From the NCBI GenBank assembly GCA_020630015.1, contig JAHDCF010000026.1, positions 1 to 39,494 on the forward strand: a stretch of 39,494 nt of DNA. The letters run 5' to 3'. A program made the translations under genes and the position numbers. Positions 1-7,294 of this stretch are shown piece by piece. This DNA comes from Planktomarina sp. (GTDB lineage: Bacteria; Pseudomonadota; Alphaproteobacteria; Rhodobacterales; Rhodobacteraceae). Every line of letters begins with the position of its first letter. Positions within the stretch are counted from its first letter, which is position 1. Below the pieces are notes generated by a model. That model was not told the DNA's origin. It did not search any database and worked only from the letters and a program-made list of their open reading frames with translations.

Positions 1-246
1 TTTGCATCACTTGGCTACGAAAAGGCCAACGGCGGATTTGCAGGAAACCTGACTCCAAGCGATGGTCAGCGCAGCATCTCTATCGGTGGTAGCTACAACG
101 TGAACGACAACGTCACATTGCGCGGCGGTATTTCATACATCAACATTGGTGATGCGAACGTGATCACCACTGCCCAGCCTTCGATCTCTTCCTTTACGGA
201 TAACAGCGCGATCGGGTTTGGCCTTCAGATGAAGTATAGCTTCTGA
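1..246 (+). CDS. FadL/OmpP1-type outer-membrane protein, C-terminal fragment
   Basis: Only the last 81 codons are in the window, open at the left edge in frame 1 and ending in TGA. The peptide alternates polar and hydrophobic residues in antiparallel strands (SISIGGSYNV, VTLRGGISYINIG, AIGFGLQMKYSF) and ends in a C-terminal Phe, the usual signal for insertion of outer-membrane barrels by the BAM complex. The pattern matches the last strands of the FadL/OmpP1/TodX family, which takes up long-chain fatty acids and other hydrophobic compounds through the outer membrane. A FadL N-terminal fragment on the same strand closes the right edge of the window, so the two may be halves of one gene (see findings). 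Substrate cannot be told from this fragment. Confidence 0.75.
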   Translation, partial: FASLGYEKANGGFAGNLTPSDGQRSISIGGSYNVNDNVTLRGGISYINIGDANVITTAQPSISSFTDNSAIGFGLQMKYSF

Positions 247-265
247 TCAAATCACAATTGATTTG

Positions 266-295
266 AAAAAGCCCCCGCAGGTCGGGGGCTTTTTT
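266..295. terminator. Bidirectional rho-independent terminator
   Basis: A GC stem GCCCCCG / CGGGGGC (271-277 and 283-289) with a 5-nt loop is flanked by an A-tract on the left and a T-tract on the right, so it can work on both strands. It lies 20 bp after the FadL fragment's stop and just before the end of the convergent EamA gene, and would serve both. Confidence 0.9.
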
Positions 296-301
296 ATAGG
301 T

Positions 302-1216
302 TCATTCAAAGCGACCCAACACGTGTTTCAAAAGCCTTCCATCGGTGACGGCAAATCCAAGACAGATGATTGCAAACCCAAACCACATGGTTGGGGGAAC
401 AACTTCGCCTAAGAACGCGCTGCCTAGGGCGATGGCGAATGGGGGGATCAATAAAGTTACTAGCATCAGATTGGCGGCCCCGGCGCGGGTGAGGATTGCA
501 AAATACAAGGCATAAGCCAAAACCGTGGACAGGCTGGCCAATCCAAACAAGGCGGCCCAGGTTATGGGGGTTAGGGCAAGGGCAGGGGGCCCATCAAAAA
601 CCCAAACGATTGGGATCATCAGGACGGTGCTGCCGATCAGCATACCAGTGGCATTTACCAATGGCGGCTGACCTGACAGATGTGTTTTCCCCCAAACACC
701 GGCGAACGAATATGAAATTGCAGCCCCAAGAATTGCCATTTGGGCAAGATTGGTCACGTTGATCCCTGAAATCGCATCGCGGCCCATGATCACCGCAACC
801 CCAAGCAAACCAATGGCGGCGCCCATAAGTTTGCGCCGCAAAAGCGGTTCATCGGCCAACATCAACCCCGCAATGACAGCCCCAAAAATACCCGTGGTGG
901 CATTTAAAATTGATGCCAAACCACTGTCGATTTGGGATTGGCCCCAAAAGATAAGGGAAAAGGGCAAGGCATTATTCAAAGCACCCATCACCAGATACGA
1001 CCCCCAAATCGGACCAAAGGCCGGCAGGTGCAAACCCATAAACCGCAAAACAAGCAGCAAAAGCGGCACAGCCCAAAACACGCGGTGCAGCGCAATGGTA
1101 AGAGGGGGCACCTCTGTCAAAGCGAGCTCTGCAAAAAAGAAGGATCCCCCCCAAACGGCGGCCAAGGCCAAAAGCATCGTGCCTGATTTAAAATCCATTG
1201 TTGGGGAATGGGTCAT
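302..1216 (-). CDS. EamA/DMT-family transporter
   Basis: A 304-aa polytopic membrane protein with about ten hydrophobic segments arranged as two EamA repeats, typical in length for the drug/metabolite transporter superfamily. Family landmarks are the opening segment with AAVWGGSFFFAELAL and, in repeat 1, an ALNNALPFSLIFWGQ stretch followed by SGLASILNATTGIFGAVIAG; the second repeat carries LASLSTVLAYALYFAIL and the closing LGEVVPPTMWFGFAIICLG. Such proteins export or import small metabolites (amino acids, purines, cofactors); the substrate cannot be predicted here. It faces the FadL fragment across a shared terminator. Its upstream gap to the dehydratase gene (113 bp) has no FNR-type box, so it appears outside the local regulon. 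Confidence 0.88.
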   Translation of the reverse strand: MTHSPTMDFKSGTMLLALAAVWGGSFFFAELALTEVPPLTIALHRVFWAVPLLLLVLRFMGLHLPAFGPIWGSYLVMGALNNALPFSLIFWGQSQIDSGLASILNATTGIFGAVIAGLMLADEPLLRRKLMGAAIGLLGVAVIMGRDAISGINVTNLAQMAILGAAISYSFAGVWGKTHLSGQPPLVNATGMLIGSTVLMIPIVWVFDGPPALALTPITWAALFGLASLSTVLAYALYFAILTRAGAANLMLVTLLIPPFAIALGSAFLGEVVPPTMWFGFAIICLGFAVTDGRLLKHVLGRFE

Positions 1217-1329
1217 TGTTGTTCCGATCTTATACGCCGGGTGACCGTGATCGGATTTAGAGTCAGTTGCAAGATGATGCGGTGGTTTGAAGTGTGTGTA
1301 TCAAGCGCGGATAATGATGATTATGTTAA

Positions 1330-2172
1330 TTAAGTACCACGCAGGATATCCCAAATGGCGGTTTGCATATCCGATGATGTCAGAAATCGCCCTAATTTGA
1401 AGGATGCTTGCGCATGCAGCCAGCTTGCCAATGGTATTGCGGTTTGTGCGCCAATGTTTTGCGCCAAAAGACCACCAATCAATCCTGTGAAAACATCCCC
1501 TGTGCCGGCGGTTGCCAACCATTTGCTTCCCTTTGGAAGAATGGAAATTGCCCCATTTGGGCGGGCATAAAGTGATCGCCTTCCTTTCAATACAATATGG
1601 GATTTGGAATTTTCGGCCTGCGTTGAAAGATGCGCCGCACGATCCCGCACGCCCAACGGGGCAGACCCAAAGACACGGGCATATTCGCCGTCATGAGGGG
1701 TTAAAACAGTTTGAGGGGTTCGAGGGGTGATCAGGTTTGCAAAGTCATCCTTTGCGGTTTCGAATGCACTGATGGCGCCGGCATCCAAAATCAGATTTGC
1801 GTTTGTCTGGCACATGGCGGCAATGATGTTTCGCGTTTCATCTGTTGGGGGTAACCCGGGCCCTGCGATACAACTGTCAAAGTGGCTTGTGGCCAAAAGG
1901 GTGGCAAAATCAGACGCCGATCCAAAGGGTTCAACCATGACAGATGGGTTCAATATCACATGCAACGCCATGGTATTTTCAGGGGCAACAACCGTAACCA
2001 ACCCGGCCCCAACGCGCAGGGCATTGGATGCGGCAAGTGCGGCCGCCCCTGCTTTTTGCACGGGGCCAGAAATGACAAGACAATGCCCCCTACCGTATTT
2101 ATGGCCTGCAGGATGGGGGTTGGGCAAAAGCGATGTCCAATCTGTGCCCCGCAGGTCAATAAATTCTGGCAT
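1330..2172 (-). CDS. nnrD: ADP-dependent NAD(P)H-hydrate dehydratase
   Basis: A 280-aa protein of the ribokinase-like YjeF C-terminal/NnrD family, which uses ADP (ATP in eukaryotes) to dehydrate damaged S-NAD(P)HX back to NAD(P)H. Visible motifs are the N-terminal HKYGRGHCLVISGPVQKAGAA segment, the AGPGLPP loop, VLTPHDGEYARVFG at about 156-169, KGRRSLYA near 196-203, and the catalytic GTGDVFTG at 223-230 with Asp226. The usual N-terminal epimerase domain (NnrE) is absent, so this is a stand-alone dehydratase. It begins 12 bp after the stop of the universal stress protein gene and is the last gene of an hsp20-usp-nnrD run probably read from the FNR-type promoter before hsp20. A nucleotide-repair enzyme fits a stress operon. 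Confidence 0.88.
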   Translation of the reverse strand: MPEFIDLRGTDWTSLLPNPHPAGHKYGRGHCLVISGPVQKAGAAALAASNALRVGAGLVTVVAPENTMALHVILNPSVMVEPFGSASDFATLLATSHFDSCIAGPGLPPTDETRNIIAAMCQTNANLILDAGAISAFETAKDDFANLITPRTPQTVLTPHDGEYARVFGSAPLGVRDRAAHLSTQAENSKSHIVLKGRRSLYARPNGAISILPKGSKWLATAGTGDVFTGLIGGLLAQNIGAQTAIPLASWLHAQASFKLGRFLTSSDMQTAIWDILRGT

Positions 2173-2184
2173 GTGCGCCCTTTT

Positions 2185-3021
2185 CTATTTTGAATAGAGT
2201 ACAGGCAATTTTGCGTCGCGAAGCAAGGTCCAAGACGTGGCCCCAATGACAAAATCATAAATCCGACTGTGGCCAAAAGCGCCAACCGCCATGACAGAAG
2301 CATCTGTTCGCTTTGCTTCAAGTTGAAGAATTTCAGCGGCGGAATGGCCGGCGAAATCGCGGTGGGTGACTTCGGTTTTATGTCCATGCCGCGACAGGAA
2401 TTCCGCCATTGCAATGCCGGTGGAATCGCGAAGTTCTTCATGGAGATAGGGTTTGACGGATAACACAGTTATGTCCGCACCTGGAAAAACGGTGGTTACG
2501 TCATGGGCCGCGCGCGCCGCCTCGCGGGTATCACTGTGGCCCAGCAAAACATTACGTCCAAGGTTTTCGCCATCATAATCATGGGGGATCACCAAAACGG
2601 GGGTCCCTGCCCCACGAATAACTTGGGATTGCAAAGAATGTTGATCTGTACGATCGGTTTTGGCGTCTTCCATCGGCATCACAACCAGATCAGCGGCACG
2701 GGCGCTTTCAACGATACGTTCTGCGGCAGATGATGCATAGGTTTTGAGCGTGCGCCATTCGGTTGGAAAGTCGTATCCTTGAACAGCCTCTTCAAAGGTG
2801 GCTTGCAATTCATCCGCCACTTTTTGTTCAGCCGCGCTGAAATCCGCGTAGATACCGTCGGGGATATGCATGGCCACACCGGGATAAATCACCAAGGCTT
2901 GCAATGTGTGCAAACCGATCAGATGGGCCCCAGAAGCCTCTGCCAATTGAATGGCCGCTTTCAAGGTCGGCCCTGCGTGGGCCTTTGTTGTTAGGCAAAC
3001 AAGTATCGTTTTCGTAGACAT
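2185..3021 (-). CDS. Universal stress protein with tandem Usp domains
   Basis: A 278-aa cytoplasmic protein, about twice the length of a single Usp, made of two UspA folds (about 1-147 and 155-278). The first domain begins TKTILVCLTT and ends GTPVLVIP. The second keeps the nucleotide-binding pattern G-2x-G-9x-G-(x)-T/S as G247, G250 and G260-A-T-S, so it probably binds ATP; the first domain lacks a clear copy. The start has a strong AAGGAGG ribosome-binding site. The gene lies 59 bp after hsp20, with a stable hairpin in the gap, and 12 bp before nnrD. Universal stress proteins of alphaproteobacteria are often induced by low oxygen through FNR/FixK regulators, which agrees with the box before hsp20. 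The exact function is unknown. Confidence 0.88.
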   Translation of the reverse strand: MSTKTILVCLTTKAHAGPTLKAAIQLAEASGAHLIGLHTLQALVIYPGVAMHIPDGIYADFSAAEQKVADELQATFEEAVQGYDFPTEWRTLKTYASSAAERIVESARAADLVVMPMEDAKTDRTDQHSLQSQVIRGAGTPVLVIPHDYDGENLGRNVLLGHSDTREAARAAHDVTTVFPGADITVLSVKPYLHEELRDSTGIAMAEFLSRHGHKTEVTHRDFAGHSAAEILQLEAKRTDASVMAVGAFGHSRIYDFVIGATSWTLLRDAKLPVLYSK

Positions 3022-3039
3022 GATATACCTCCTTATTTT

Positions 3040-3074
3040 GGGGATATGGCGTGGGGGACATACGCCATACCCCC
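3040..3074 (-). promoter_or_regulatory. Intercistronic hairpin between hsp20 and usp
   Basis: A 13-bp inverted repeat (GGGGATATGGCGT at 3040-3052 and ACGCCATACCCCC at 3062-3074, loop of 9) becomes a fully paired stem with one G-U wobble in the minus-strand RNA. No T-run follows, and the usp ribosome-binding site comes directly after it, so it is more likely an RNA processing or stability element, or an attenuator, than a simple terminator. Confidence 0.6.
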
Positions 3075-3080
3075 TAGGGT

Positions 3081-3524
3081 TTAGGCGGATTTGATCTCCA
3101 TCTTTCGGGTGGTTTCTTCAACCTTTTCTGGTCGTTCGATTTTCAAAGTCAGAACGCCATCTTTGACATTGGCATCCACTGCGTTGGGGTCAGGTTCGAA
3201 CCCCAAAGGGATCGCACGATAAAAGCTGCCTTGGCGGCGTTCGACGATGTGCCATTTCTCATCTTTTTCGTCGCGCTCTGTTTTCGTTTCACCCTTTAAG
3301 ATTAGGGTCTTTCCCTCAACGGCAACTTCAAGATCGTCAGCGGCGACACCGGGAACATCTGCTGTAATTAGGATTGTTCCCTCGACTTCGGAAACGTCAA
3401 TCGCAGGTGTTGTGGCTGTCGCAAGCGGTTTTCCAAGAAGTCGGGAAAAAAGATCATCGAAATCTTGGTGCATTGGTGAAAACCGGGGTGACCAAATGCT
3501 TGGGGATTTGTTTGTGTTGGCCAT
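3081..3524 (-). CDS. Hsp20/alpha-crystallin family small heat-shock protein
   Basis: A 147-aa small heat-shock protein, an ATP-independent holdase in the cytoplasm. The N-terminal arm has SPMHQDFDDLFSRLL, then the alpha-crystallin domain follows (about 40-135) with PAIDVSEVEGTILITADVPG, the EKWHIVERRQGSFYRAIPLG strand region, and the family's G-V-L-T-L signature (GVLTLKIERPE). The reading frame can be extended to 3614, but the start at 3524 (MANTNKS) has a near-perfect AAAGGAGGG ribosome-binding site and the extension would cover the FNR-type box at 3583-3596, so 3524 is chosen. It is the first gene of a likely hsp20-usp-nnrD operon and lies just downstream of the FixK-like regulator gene on the same strand, separated from it by a terminator. 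Confidence 0.92.
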   Translation of the reverse strand: MANTNKSPSIWSPRFSPMHQDFDDLFSRLLGKPLATATTPAIDVSEVEGTILITADVPGVAADDLEVAVEGKTLILKGETKTERDEKDEKWHIVERRQGSFYRAIPLGFEPDPNAVDANVKDGVLTLKIERPEKVEETTRKMEIKSA

Positions 3525-3555
3525 GGAACCCTCCTTTCTTTTCAAGGCTGATTCC

Positions 3556-3561
3556 ATGTTA
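3556..3561 (-). promoter_or_regulatory. Candidate -10 element of the hsp20 promoter
   Basis: TAACAT on the minus strand lies about 30 bp from the centre of the FNR-type box at 3583-3596. This is the spacing of a class II FNR-activated promoter (box centred at -41.5), which would put the transcript start near 3548 and give a 5' leader of about 24 nt. Confidence 0.5.
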
Positions 3562-3582
3562 ATGGCGGGGGTTGTCTTGGCC

Positions 3583-3596
3583 TTGATGCAAATCAA
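3583..3596. promoter_or_regulatory. FNR/FixK-type box upstream of hsp20
   Basis: TTGATGCAAATCAA, a perfect match to TTGAT-N4-ATCAA, centred 65 bp before the hsp20 start. The regulator encoded next door carries the E-x-x-S-R recognition-helix motif that reads this half-site. Confidence 0.82.
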
Positions 3597-3639
3597 AATC
3601 CGAAAATATTTCATCCGCCCTGCCCTGAATTTTGACCAA

Positions 3640-3667
3640 AAGAAAAGCCGCGAACCAGGTTCGCGGC
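3640..3667 (-). terminator. Rho-independent terminator of the crp/fnr gene
   Basis: A near-perfect palindrome GCCGCGAACC-A-GGTTCGCGGC at 3647-3667 is followed on the minus strand by the T-rich run CTTTTCTTTT, 26 bp after the regulator's stop codon. It separates the regulator from hsp20. Confidence 0.75.
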
Positions 3668-3692
3668 AAGTTAGGGAGGAAAGAAACTGTGA

Positions 3693-4349
3693 TTATCCGG
3701 CGGCGTCTTGCAGCATGTCATGATCAAGGATCACAACGGTGCGTGTACCATCGACGGCAATGATTTTGGCTTTGCGCAGCTCGGACAATTGGCGCGAAAC
3801 GGTTTCAATTGTCATGCCAAGGAAATCCGCAATATCCGTGCGTGCCATGGGCAAGGACACTTCGGTGTAATTGCCCAACTCACGACCAGACCGTTGAGAA
3901 ACAGTTAACAAGAACGATGCCAGCTTTTCCTTAGCTGTTTTCAAGGCCAGCATCATGAAGTGATCTTGCATACCGGCTATTTCTTCCATGGCATAGGCCA
4001 TCAGATCAGATTTTGCAGGATGGGACGTGGCCGGATCATTCAAGATCTTTGCAGGGATCAATTCCAGTTCAGCGGTTTCCAAAACGTCGCAATTTGTATG
4101 GTGATACCCTTTCACGGGAAGCCCGACGATATCCCCGGCAAAGCCAAACGAGATGATCTGAGTGCGGCCGTCGGGCAAAACACGGCTTTGACGCAAAACA
4201 CCGGATTTGATTTTGTACAGGTAATTTGCCGTATCCCCTTCAAAGAACAGGGACTGACCATTCGCAACTTGTTTGATTACAGATTTTGCAACCGGCACCG
4301 CCGGGGTATGAAAATCAGCGGCACTTTCGAAATCAAGCGTGACATACAT
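3693..4349 (-). CDS. Crp/Fnr-family regulator, FixK-like (no Fe-S cysteine cluster)
   Basis: A 218-aa regulator with a cyclic-nucleotide-binding-type beta-roll (about 20-120, including GQSLFFEGDTANYLYKIKSG), a dimerisation helix (about 120-150) and a Crp-type winged helix. The recognition helix holds E182-T-V-S185-R186, the E-x-x-S-R pattern of FNR/FixK proteins that read TTGAT half-sites. The N-terminal cysteines that bind 4Fe-4S in FNR are missing; the only Cys is residue 87. It therefore probably does not sense oxygen itself and may be controlled at transcription level or act with a chromosomal FnrL. A GGGAG ribosome-binding site precedes the ATG. Divergent from the response-regulator gene (151-bp gap). 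Four matching boxes nearby suggest it governs this cluster. Confidence 0.88.
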   Translation of the reverse strand: MYVTLDFESAADFHTPAVPVAKSVIKQVANGQSLFFEGDTANYLYKIKSGVLRQSRVLPDGRTQIISFGFAGDIVGLPVKGYHHTNCDVLETAELELIPAKILNDPATSHPAKSDLMAYAMEEIAGMQDHFMMLALKTAKEKLASFLLTVSQRSGRELGNYTEVSLPMARTDIADFLGMTIETVSRQLSELRKAKIIAVDGTRTVVILDHDMLQDAAG

Positions 4350-4500
4350 TGGTCGTCTCCCACATATTTGTTGATTTCAATGTGGAAGGTGATTGTCGCA
4401 GGCGTACCCTTGGTCTGGTATCGGTTTGTATCAAATTGTTTCATGGCATTATATCGGTGTTGTGATCACGTGGTGGCGGGACCGTTTCCGAGGATAGGTA

Positions 4501-5214
4501 ATGCAAGAAACAACAATCTTGATTGTGGATGATGATCCGAAGGTGCGCAGTTTGCTTGCCAATTGTTTCGAAGAGGAAAGCATCAAAACGATCCAAGCCG
4601 AAGACGAAGAATCTGCGATGACCGCCGTTAAGCGTAAAGCGCCGGATTTGGTGACGCTTGATCTGCATCTTGGATCTGAAAATGGCTTGGATATTGCCCG
4701 AAATATCAAGGCCCATTCAGATGTGCCTATCATTATGGTCACGGGCAAAGATGATGTTATGGATCGCATTATCGGTTTGGAAGTTGGGGCTGATGATTAC
4801 ATTACCAAGCCGTTTCACGTGCGAGAGGTTTTGGCACGTGTTCGTGCCGTTCTGCGCCGGGCCGAAGGAAAACCGGACACTGCAGAAAACCCCGGCAAAG
4901 TTGCCAAGTTTGCGGGCTGGCGGGTGGATCCAGATAGATTTGAGATCACCCAGCCAAATGGGTCGCCGTGTGTTTTAACGACAGCCGAATTTAAACTGTT
5001 GAATGTATTTTTGCAGCATCCGAAACGAATTTTATCTCGGGAACAGCTGATGGATTTGGTGGAAGGCGGTAACTGGGCCCCGTTGGACCGAACCATCGAC
5101 AATCAAATCGCACGGTTGCGGCGTAAAATCGAAGAAGATCCCGCCAATCCTGCTTTGATAAAAACGGTGCGTGGCGTCGGGTATTCGTTCACAACCGATG
5201 TGGATTGGCGCTAA
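4501..5214 (+). CDS. OmpR/PhoB-family response regulator
   Basis: A 237-aa two-component response regulator. The receiver domain (about 5-118) has the acidic pair D10-D11, phosphoacceptor Asp54 in LVTLDLHLG, Thr81 and Lys103 in DDYITKPFH. The C-terminal winged helix (about 132-233) shows the OmpR-type LTTAEFKLLNVFLQHP, SREQLMDLVEG, RTIDNQIARLRRKIE and TVRGVGYSF segments, so it is a DNA-binding transcription factor. It is divergent from the crp/fnr gene and stands tail-to-tail with the PAS hybrid kinase, with only 3 bp between the stop codons. That arrangement suggests the two are a cognate pair even though they are not in one operon. No clear FNR box precedes it. Target promoters are unknown. 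Confidence 0.92.
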   Translation: MQETTILIVDDDPKVRSLLANCFEEESIKTIQAEDEESAMTAVKRKAPDLVTLDLHLGSENGLDIARNIKAHSDVPIIMVTGKDDVMDRIIGLEVGADDYITKPFHVREVLARVRAVLRRAEGKPDTAENPGKVAKFAGWRVDPDRFEITQPNGSPCVLTTAEFKLLNVFLQHPKRILSREQLMDLVEGGNWAPLDRTIDNQIARLRRKIEEDPANPALIKTVRGVGYSFTTDVDWR

Positions 5215-5217
5215 AGA

Positions 5218-6753
5218 TTATCCCTTAATCAGATGATGAATGCGTTTTGCCAAATCCGGCAGGCGATACGGTTTGCGCAACAAATCAAATTTTTCTGTGT
5301 CAGTTTCGGGTTTGATAACATCGTTGGCATACCCTGAAGTCAGCAAAACTTTTATTTCTGGAAACATCTGGGTTACTTTTTCAGCCAATTCAAATCCGTT
5401 GAAGTCCCCGGGCATCACGACGTCACTGAACAAGAGGTCAACCCGCCCGAATTCATCCAAAAGGCGCAACGCCTCATGTGCGTCTTCGGCGGCAAGCACA
5501 TTATAACCGATGTCTTGAAGGCGCGCGCACGACAGCTTGCGTACCTTTTCATTGTCCTCCACCACCAAAATGATTTCACCATTCCCTTTGGGGATTTTAT
5601 CATCAGGTGCGTCTTGTTCCCCCGTGGCATCGGTGCCTTTGTGTTCTGGAAAATACAAAGAAAAGGTCGTGCCTTGATCAACCTCGCTGTAAACGGTGAT
5701 TTGCCCCCCGGATTGGCGCACAAATCCATGGATCATGGACAGGCCCAGCCCACTGCCCTTTCCGGTTTCTTTGGTCGAAAAGAAAGGTTCAAATACACGG
5801 GCTTGTTGATCCGCGGTCATTCCTTCCCCGGTATCCGAGAATGACACACGAACATACCGCCCGGGTTCGACGCCATCTTCCTGCGCGATATAGGTATCGT
5901 CAATGACAACAGGATCAATTTCGATCAAAATCTTCCCGCCATCGTGCATGGCGTCGCGCGAATTGAGGGCCAGATTGATTAAGGCGGATTGAAATTGCCC
6001 GGGATCAAGGAACACGCGGTCCGACGCATTGTTGGGTTTCAACAAAACCTCGTACCTTGCCCCCAATGTCCGCTTTAAAATGGAGATGGCTTCCTCACAT
6101 TTTTCGGTCAGATCGAAGGATTGCGGGGCAAGTTCGCTTTTGCGGGCGAAGGTAAGCAAACGCCGGGTCAAATCTGCACCCAATTCGGCCGCATCGGTTG
6201 CATCTTTGATAAGATGCGCGTGTTTGGCATCCGTGCGCATCTCTAACAATTCAAGATTGCCAACAATGATCGTCAACAGATTGTTGAAATCATGGGCGAT
6301 ACCACCCGTCATTTGCCCAATGGCATCCAAACGTTGCGACCGAGACAATGCCTCTAACGTTGCGTGCCTTTGGGTTAGATCGTGTAAGATGCCAATAAAC
6401 AAAAGTTGGCCATCCACCTGCGATTTGCCAACCGACAAATGCAATGGAAAAACTTCGCCACTTTTGCGTCTGCCCTTCACATCTCGGCCGATCCCAATGA
6501 TCCTTTTTTCACCGGTGCGTTTATGGTGATCGATGTATTCATCATGTTCTGCGGCAAAATCAGGGGGCATCAAAACGCTAACGTTTTTCCCCAACAGTTC
6601 ATCGATTTCATATCCAAACAGTTTCGCGCATGCCGCGTTTACGCGGGCGATCATTCCTTTTTCATCTGAAACAACAATGGCATCAACCGCCGCGTCAAAC
6701 ACAGCAGACAGAAGCGCAGTATCGCGCAAACCGGTCGAATGTTCAGTTGTCAT
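5218..6753 (-). CDS. PAS hybrid histidine kinase with C-terminal receiver, FixL-like PAS
   Basis: A 511-aa soluble hybrid kinase. The PAS domain (about 14-128) resembles the FixL haem-PAS: His70 in EHDEYI aligns with the haem ligand (His200 of Bradyrhizobium FixL) and Arg90 in IIGIGR with the oxygen-gating Arg220, although the FixL Arg206 position is His. The kinase core has an H-box with His154 (GGIAHDFNNLL), N-box Asn264, G1 DTGEGM at 307-312 and G2 GKGSGLGLSM at 331-340. The receiver domain (about 393-511) has phosphoacceptor Asp444 (FSDVVMPG) and Lys494. No membrane segment is seen. It may sense oxygen or a redox ligand; that is inference from two residues and context. An FNR-like box is centred 52 bp before its start. 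Convergent with the response regulator gene. Confidence 0.88.
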   Translation of the reverse strand: MTTEHSTGLRDTALLSAVFDAAVDAIVVSDEKGMIARVNAACAKLFGYEIDELLGKNVSVLMPPDFAAEHDEYIDHHKRTGEKRIIGIGRDVKGRRKSGEVFPLHLSVGKSQVDGQLLFIGILHDLTQRHATLEALSRSQRLDAIGQMTGGIAHDFNNLLTIIVGNLELLEMRTDAKHAHLIKDATDAAELGADLTRRLLTFARKSELAPQSFDLTEKCEEAISILKRTLGARYEVLLKPNNASDRVFLDPGQFQSALINLALNSRDAMHDGGKILIEIDPVVIDDTYIAQEDGVEPGRYVRVSFSDTGEGMTADQQARVFEPFFSTKETGKGSGLGLSMIHGFVRQSGGQITVYSEVDQGTTFSLYFPEHKGTDATGEQDAPDDKIPKGNGEIILVVEDNEKVRKLSCARLQDIGYNVLAAEDAHEALRLLDEFGRVDLLFSDVVMPGDFNGFELAEKVTQMFPEIKVLLTSGYANDVIKPETDTEKFDLLRKPYRLPDLAKRIHHLIKG

Positions 6754-6798
6754 ATTGGCCTCTCAATCACACTTAACGATGCCCTTAAGATTCAGAAT

Positions 6799-6812
6799 TT
6801 GACAAGGATCAA
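6799..6812. promoter_or_regulatory. FNR/FixK-type box between kinase and host-attachment genes
   Basis: TTGACAAGGATCAA, one mismatch from TTGAT-N4-ATCAA, lies in a divergent promoter region, 52 bp from the kinase start and 60 bp from the host-attachment start. A TAGATT -10-like hexamer at 6834-6839 has class II spacing for the rightward gene. Confidence 0.65.
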
Positions 6813-6865
6813 ATTTTTGATCGGCCAAGATCATAGATTTCGTCCCAAAAGTAGGGGAGATCCTC

Positions 6866-7294
6866 TTGGCATCCAAAATCACATGGGCGCTTATCGCCAA
6901 CAACCGTGGGGCAAAAATTGCCGAACACCAAGGGGCGGTTGCGGGATATCATATCATTCGGAATTGGAATGCTTTCTTAGAGGACAGACCCTCTTGGGGT
7001 GCGCGTCGACAAGATGGATCACCTTTTGGAAAATCAGCGCTGAAAGAATATGAAAACGTTCAGGCAGAATCGATTGGGTTTGTGCGGGACGTTGCATCAT
7101 TTTTGGCAAAGCGATTATCTGAACATAAGTTTGATCGGCTGATCATCGCGTCTTCGCCTGAAATGTTAGAAAAACTGCATGATGCCTTGCCCCAAGATGT
7201 GACGGGCACGGTGGTTGGTGAAATCAAGCATGATTTGACGCGGCTTCCAGACCAAGAACTTTCCAAAGCTTTTCAGAGCGTCACGCTGGTATAG
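6866..7294 (+). CDS. Host attachment protein family (bacterial eRF1-like)
   Basis: A 142-aa protein of the family annotated as 'host attachment protein' after Agrobacterium work and related to archaeal/eukaryotic Rf1 domains. It opens with the family's ITWALIANNRGAKIAEHQG strand, has the FVRDVASFLAKRL helix, the LIIASSPEMLEKLHDALP segment and the EIKHDLTRLPDQEL motif. The start is TTG with a GGGGAG ribosome-binding site 6 nt upstream; no in-frame ATG fits the family's N-terminus. It is divergent from the PAS kinase, sharing an FNR-type box, and its last 14 bp overlap the 3' end of the flavodoxin-like gene on the other strand. In many alphaproteobacteria this family accompanies stress and low-oxygen genes. 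Its molecular activity is unproven. Confidence 0.82.
   Translation: MASKITWALIANNRGAKIAEHQGAVAGYHIIRNWNAFLEDRPSWGARRQDGSPFGKSALKEYENVQAESIGFVRDVASFLAKRLSEHKFDRLIIASSPEMLEKLHDALPQDVTGTVVGEIKHDLTRLPDQELSKAFQSVTLV

Noticed and set aside
3525-3614. Extended N-terminus for the Hsp20 protein
   Set aside because: It would cover the FNR-type box and the -10, and the internal ATG at 3524 has a near-perfect ribosome-binding site and the normal family start.
4371-4380. TTGATTTCAA upstream of the crp/fnr gene as an FNR/FixK box
   Set aside because: The half-sites are separated by two bases too few for TTGA-N6-TCAA, so an FNR-type dimer would not fit.
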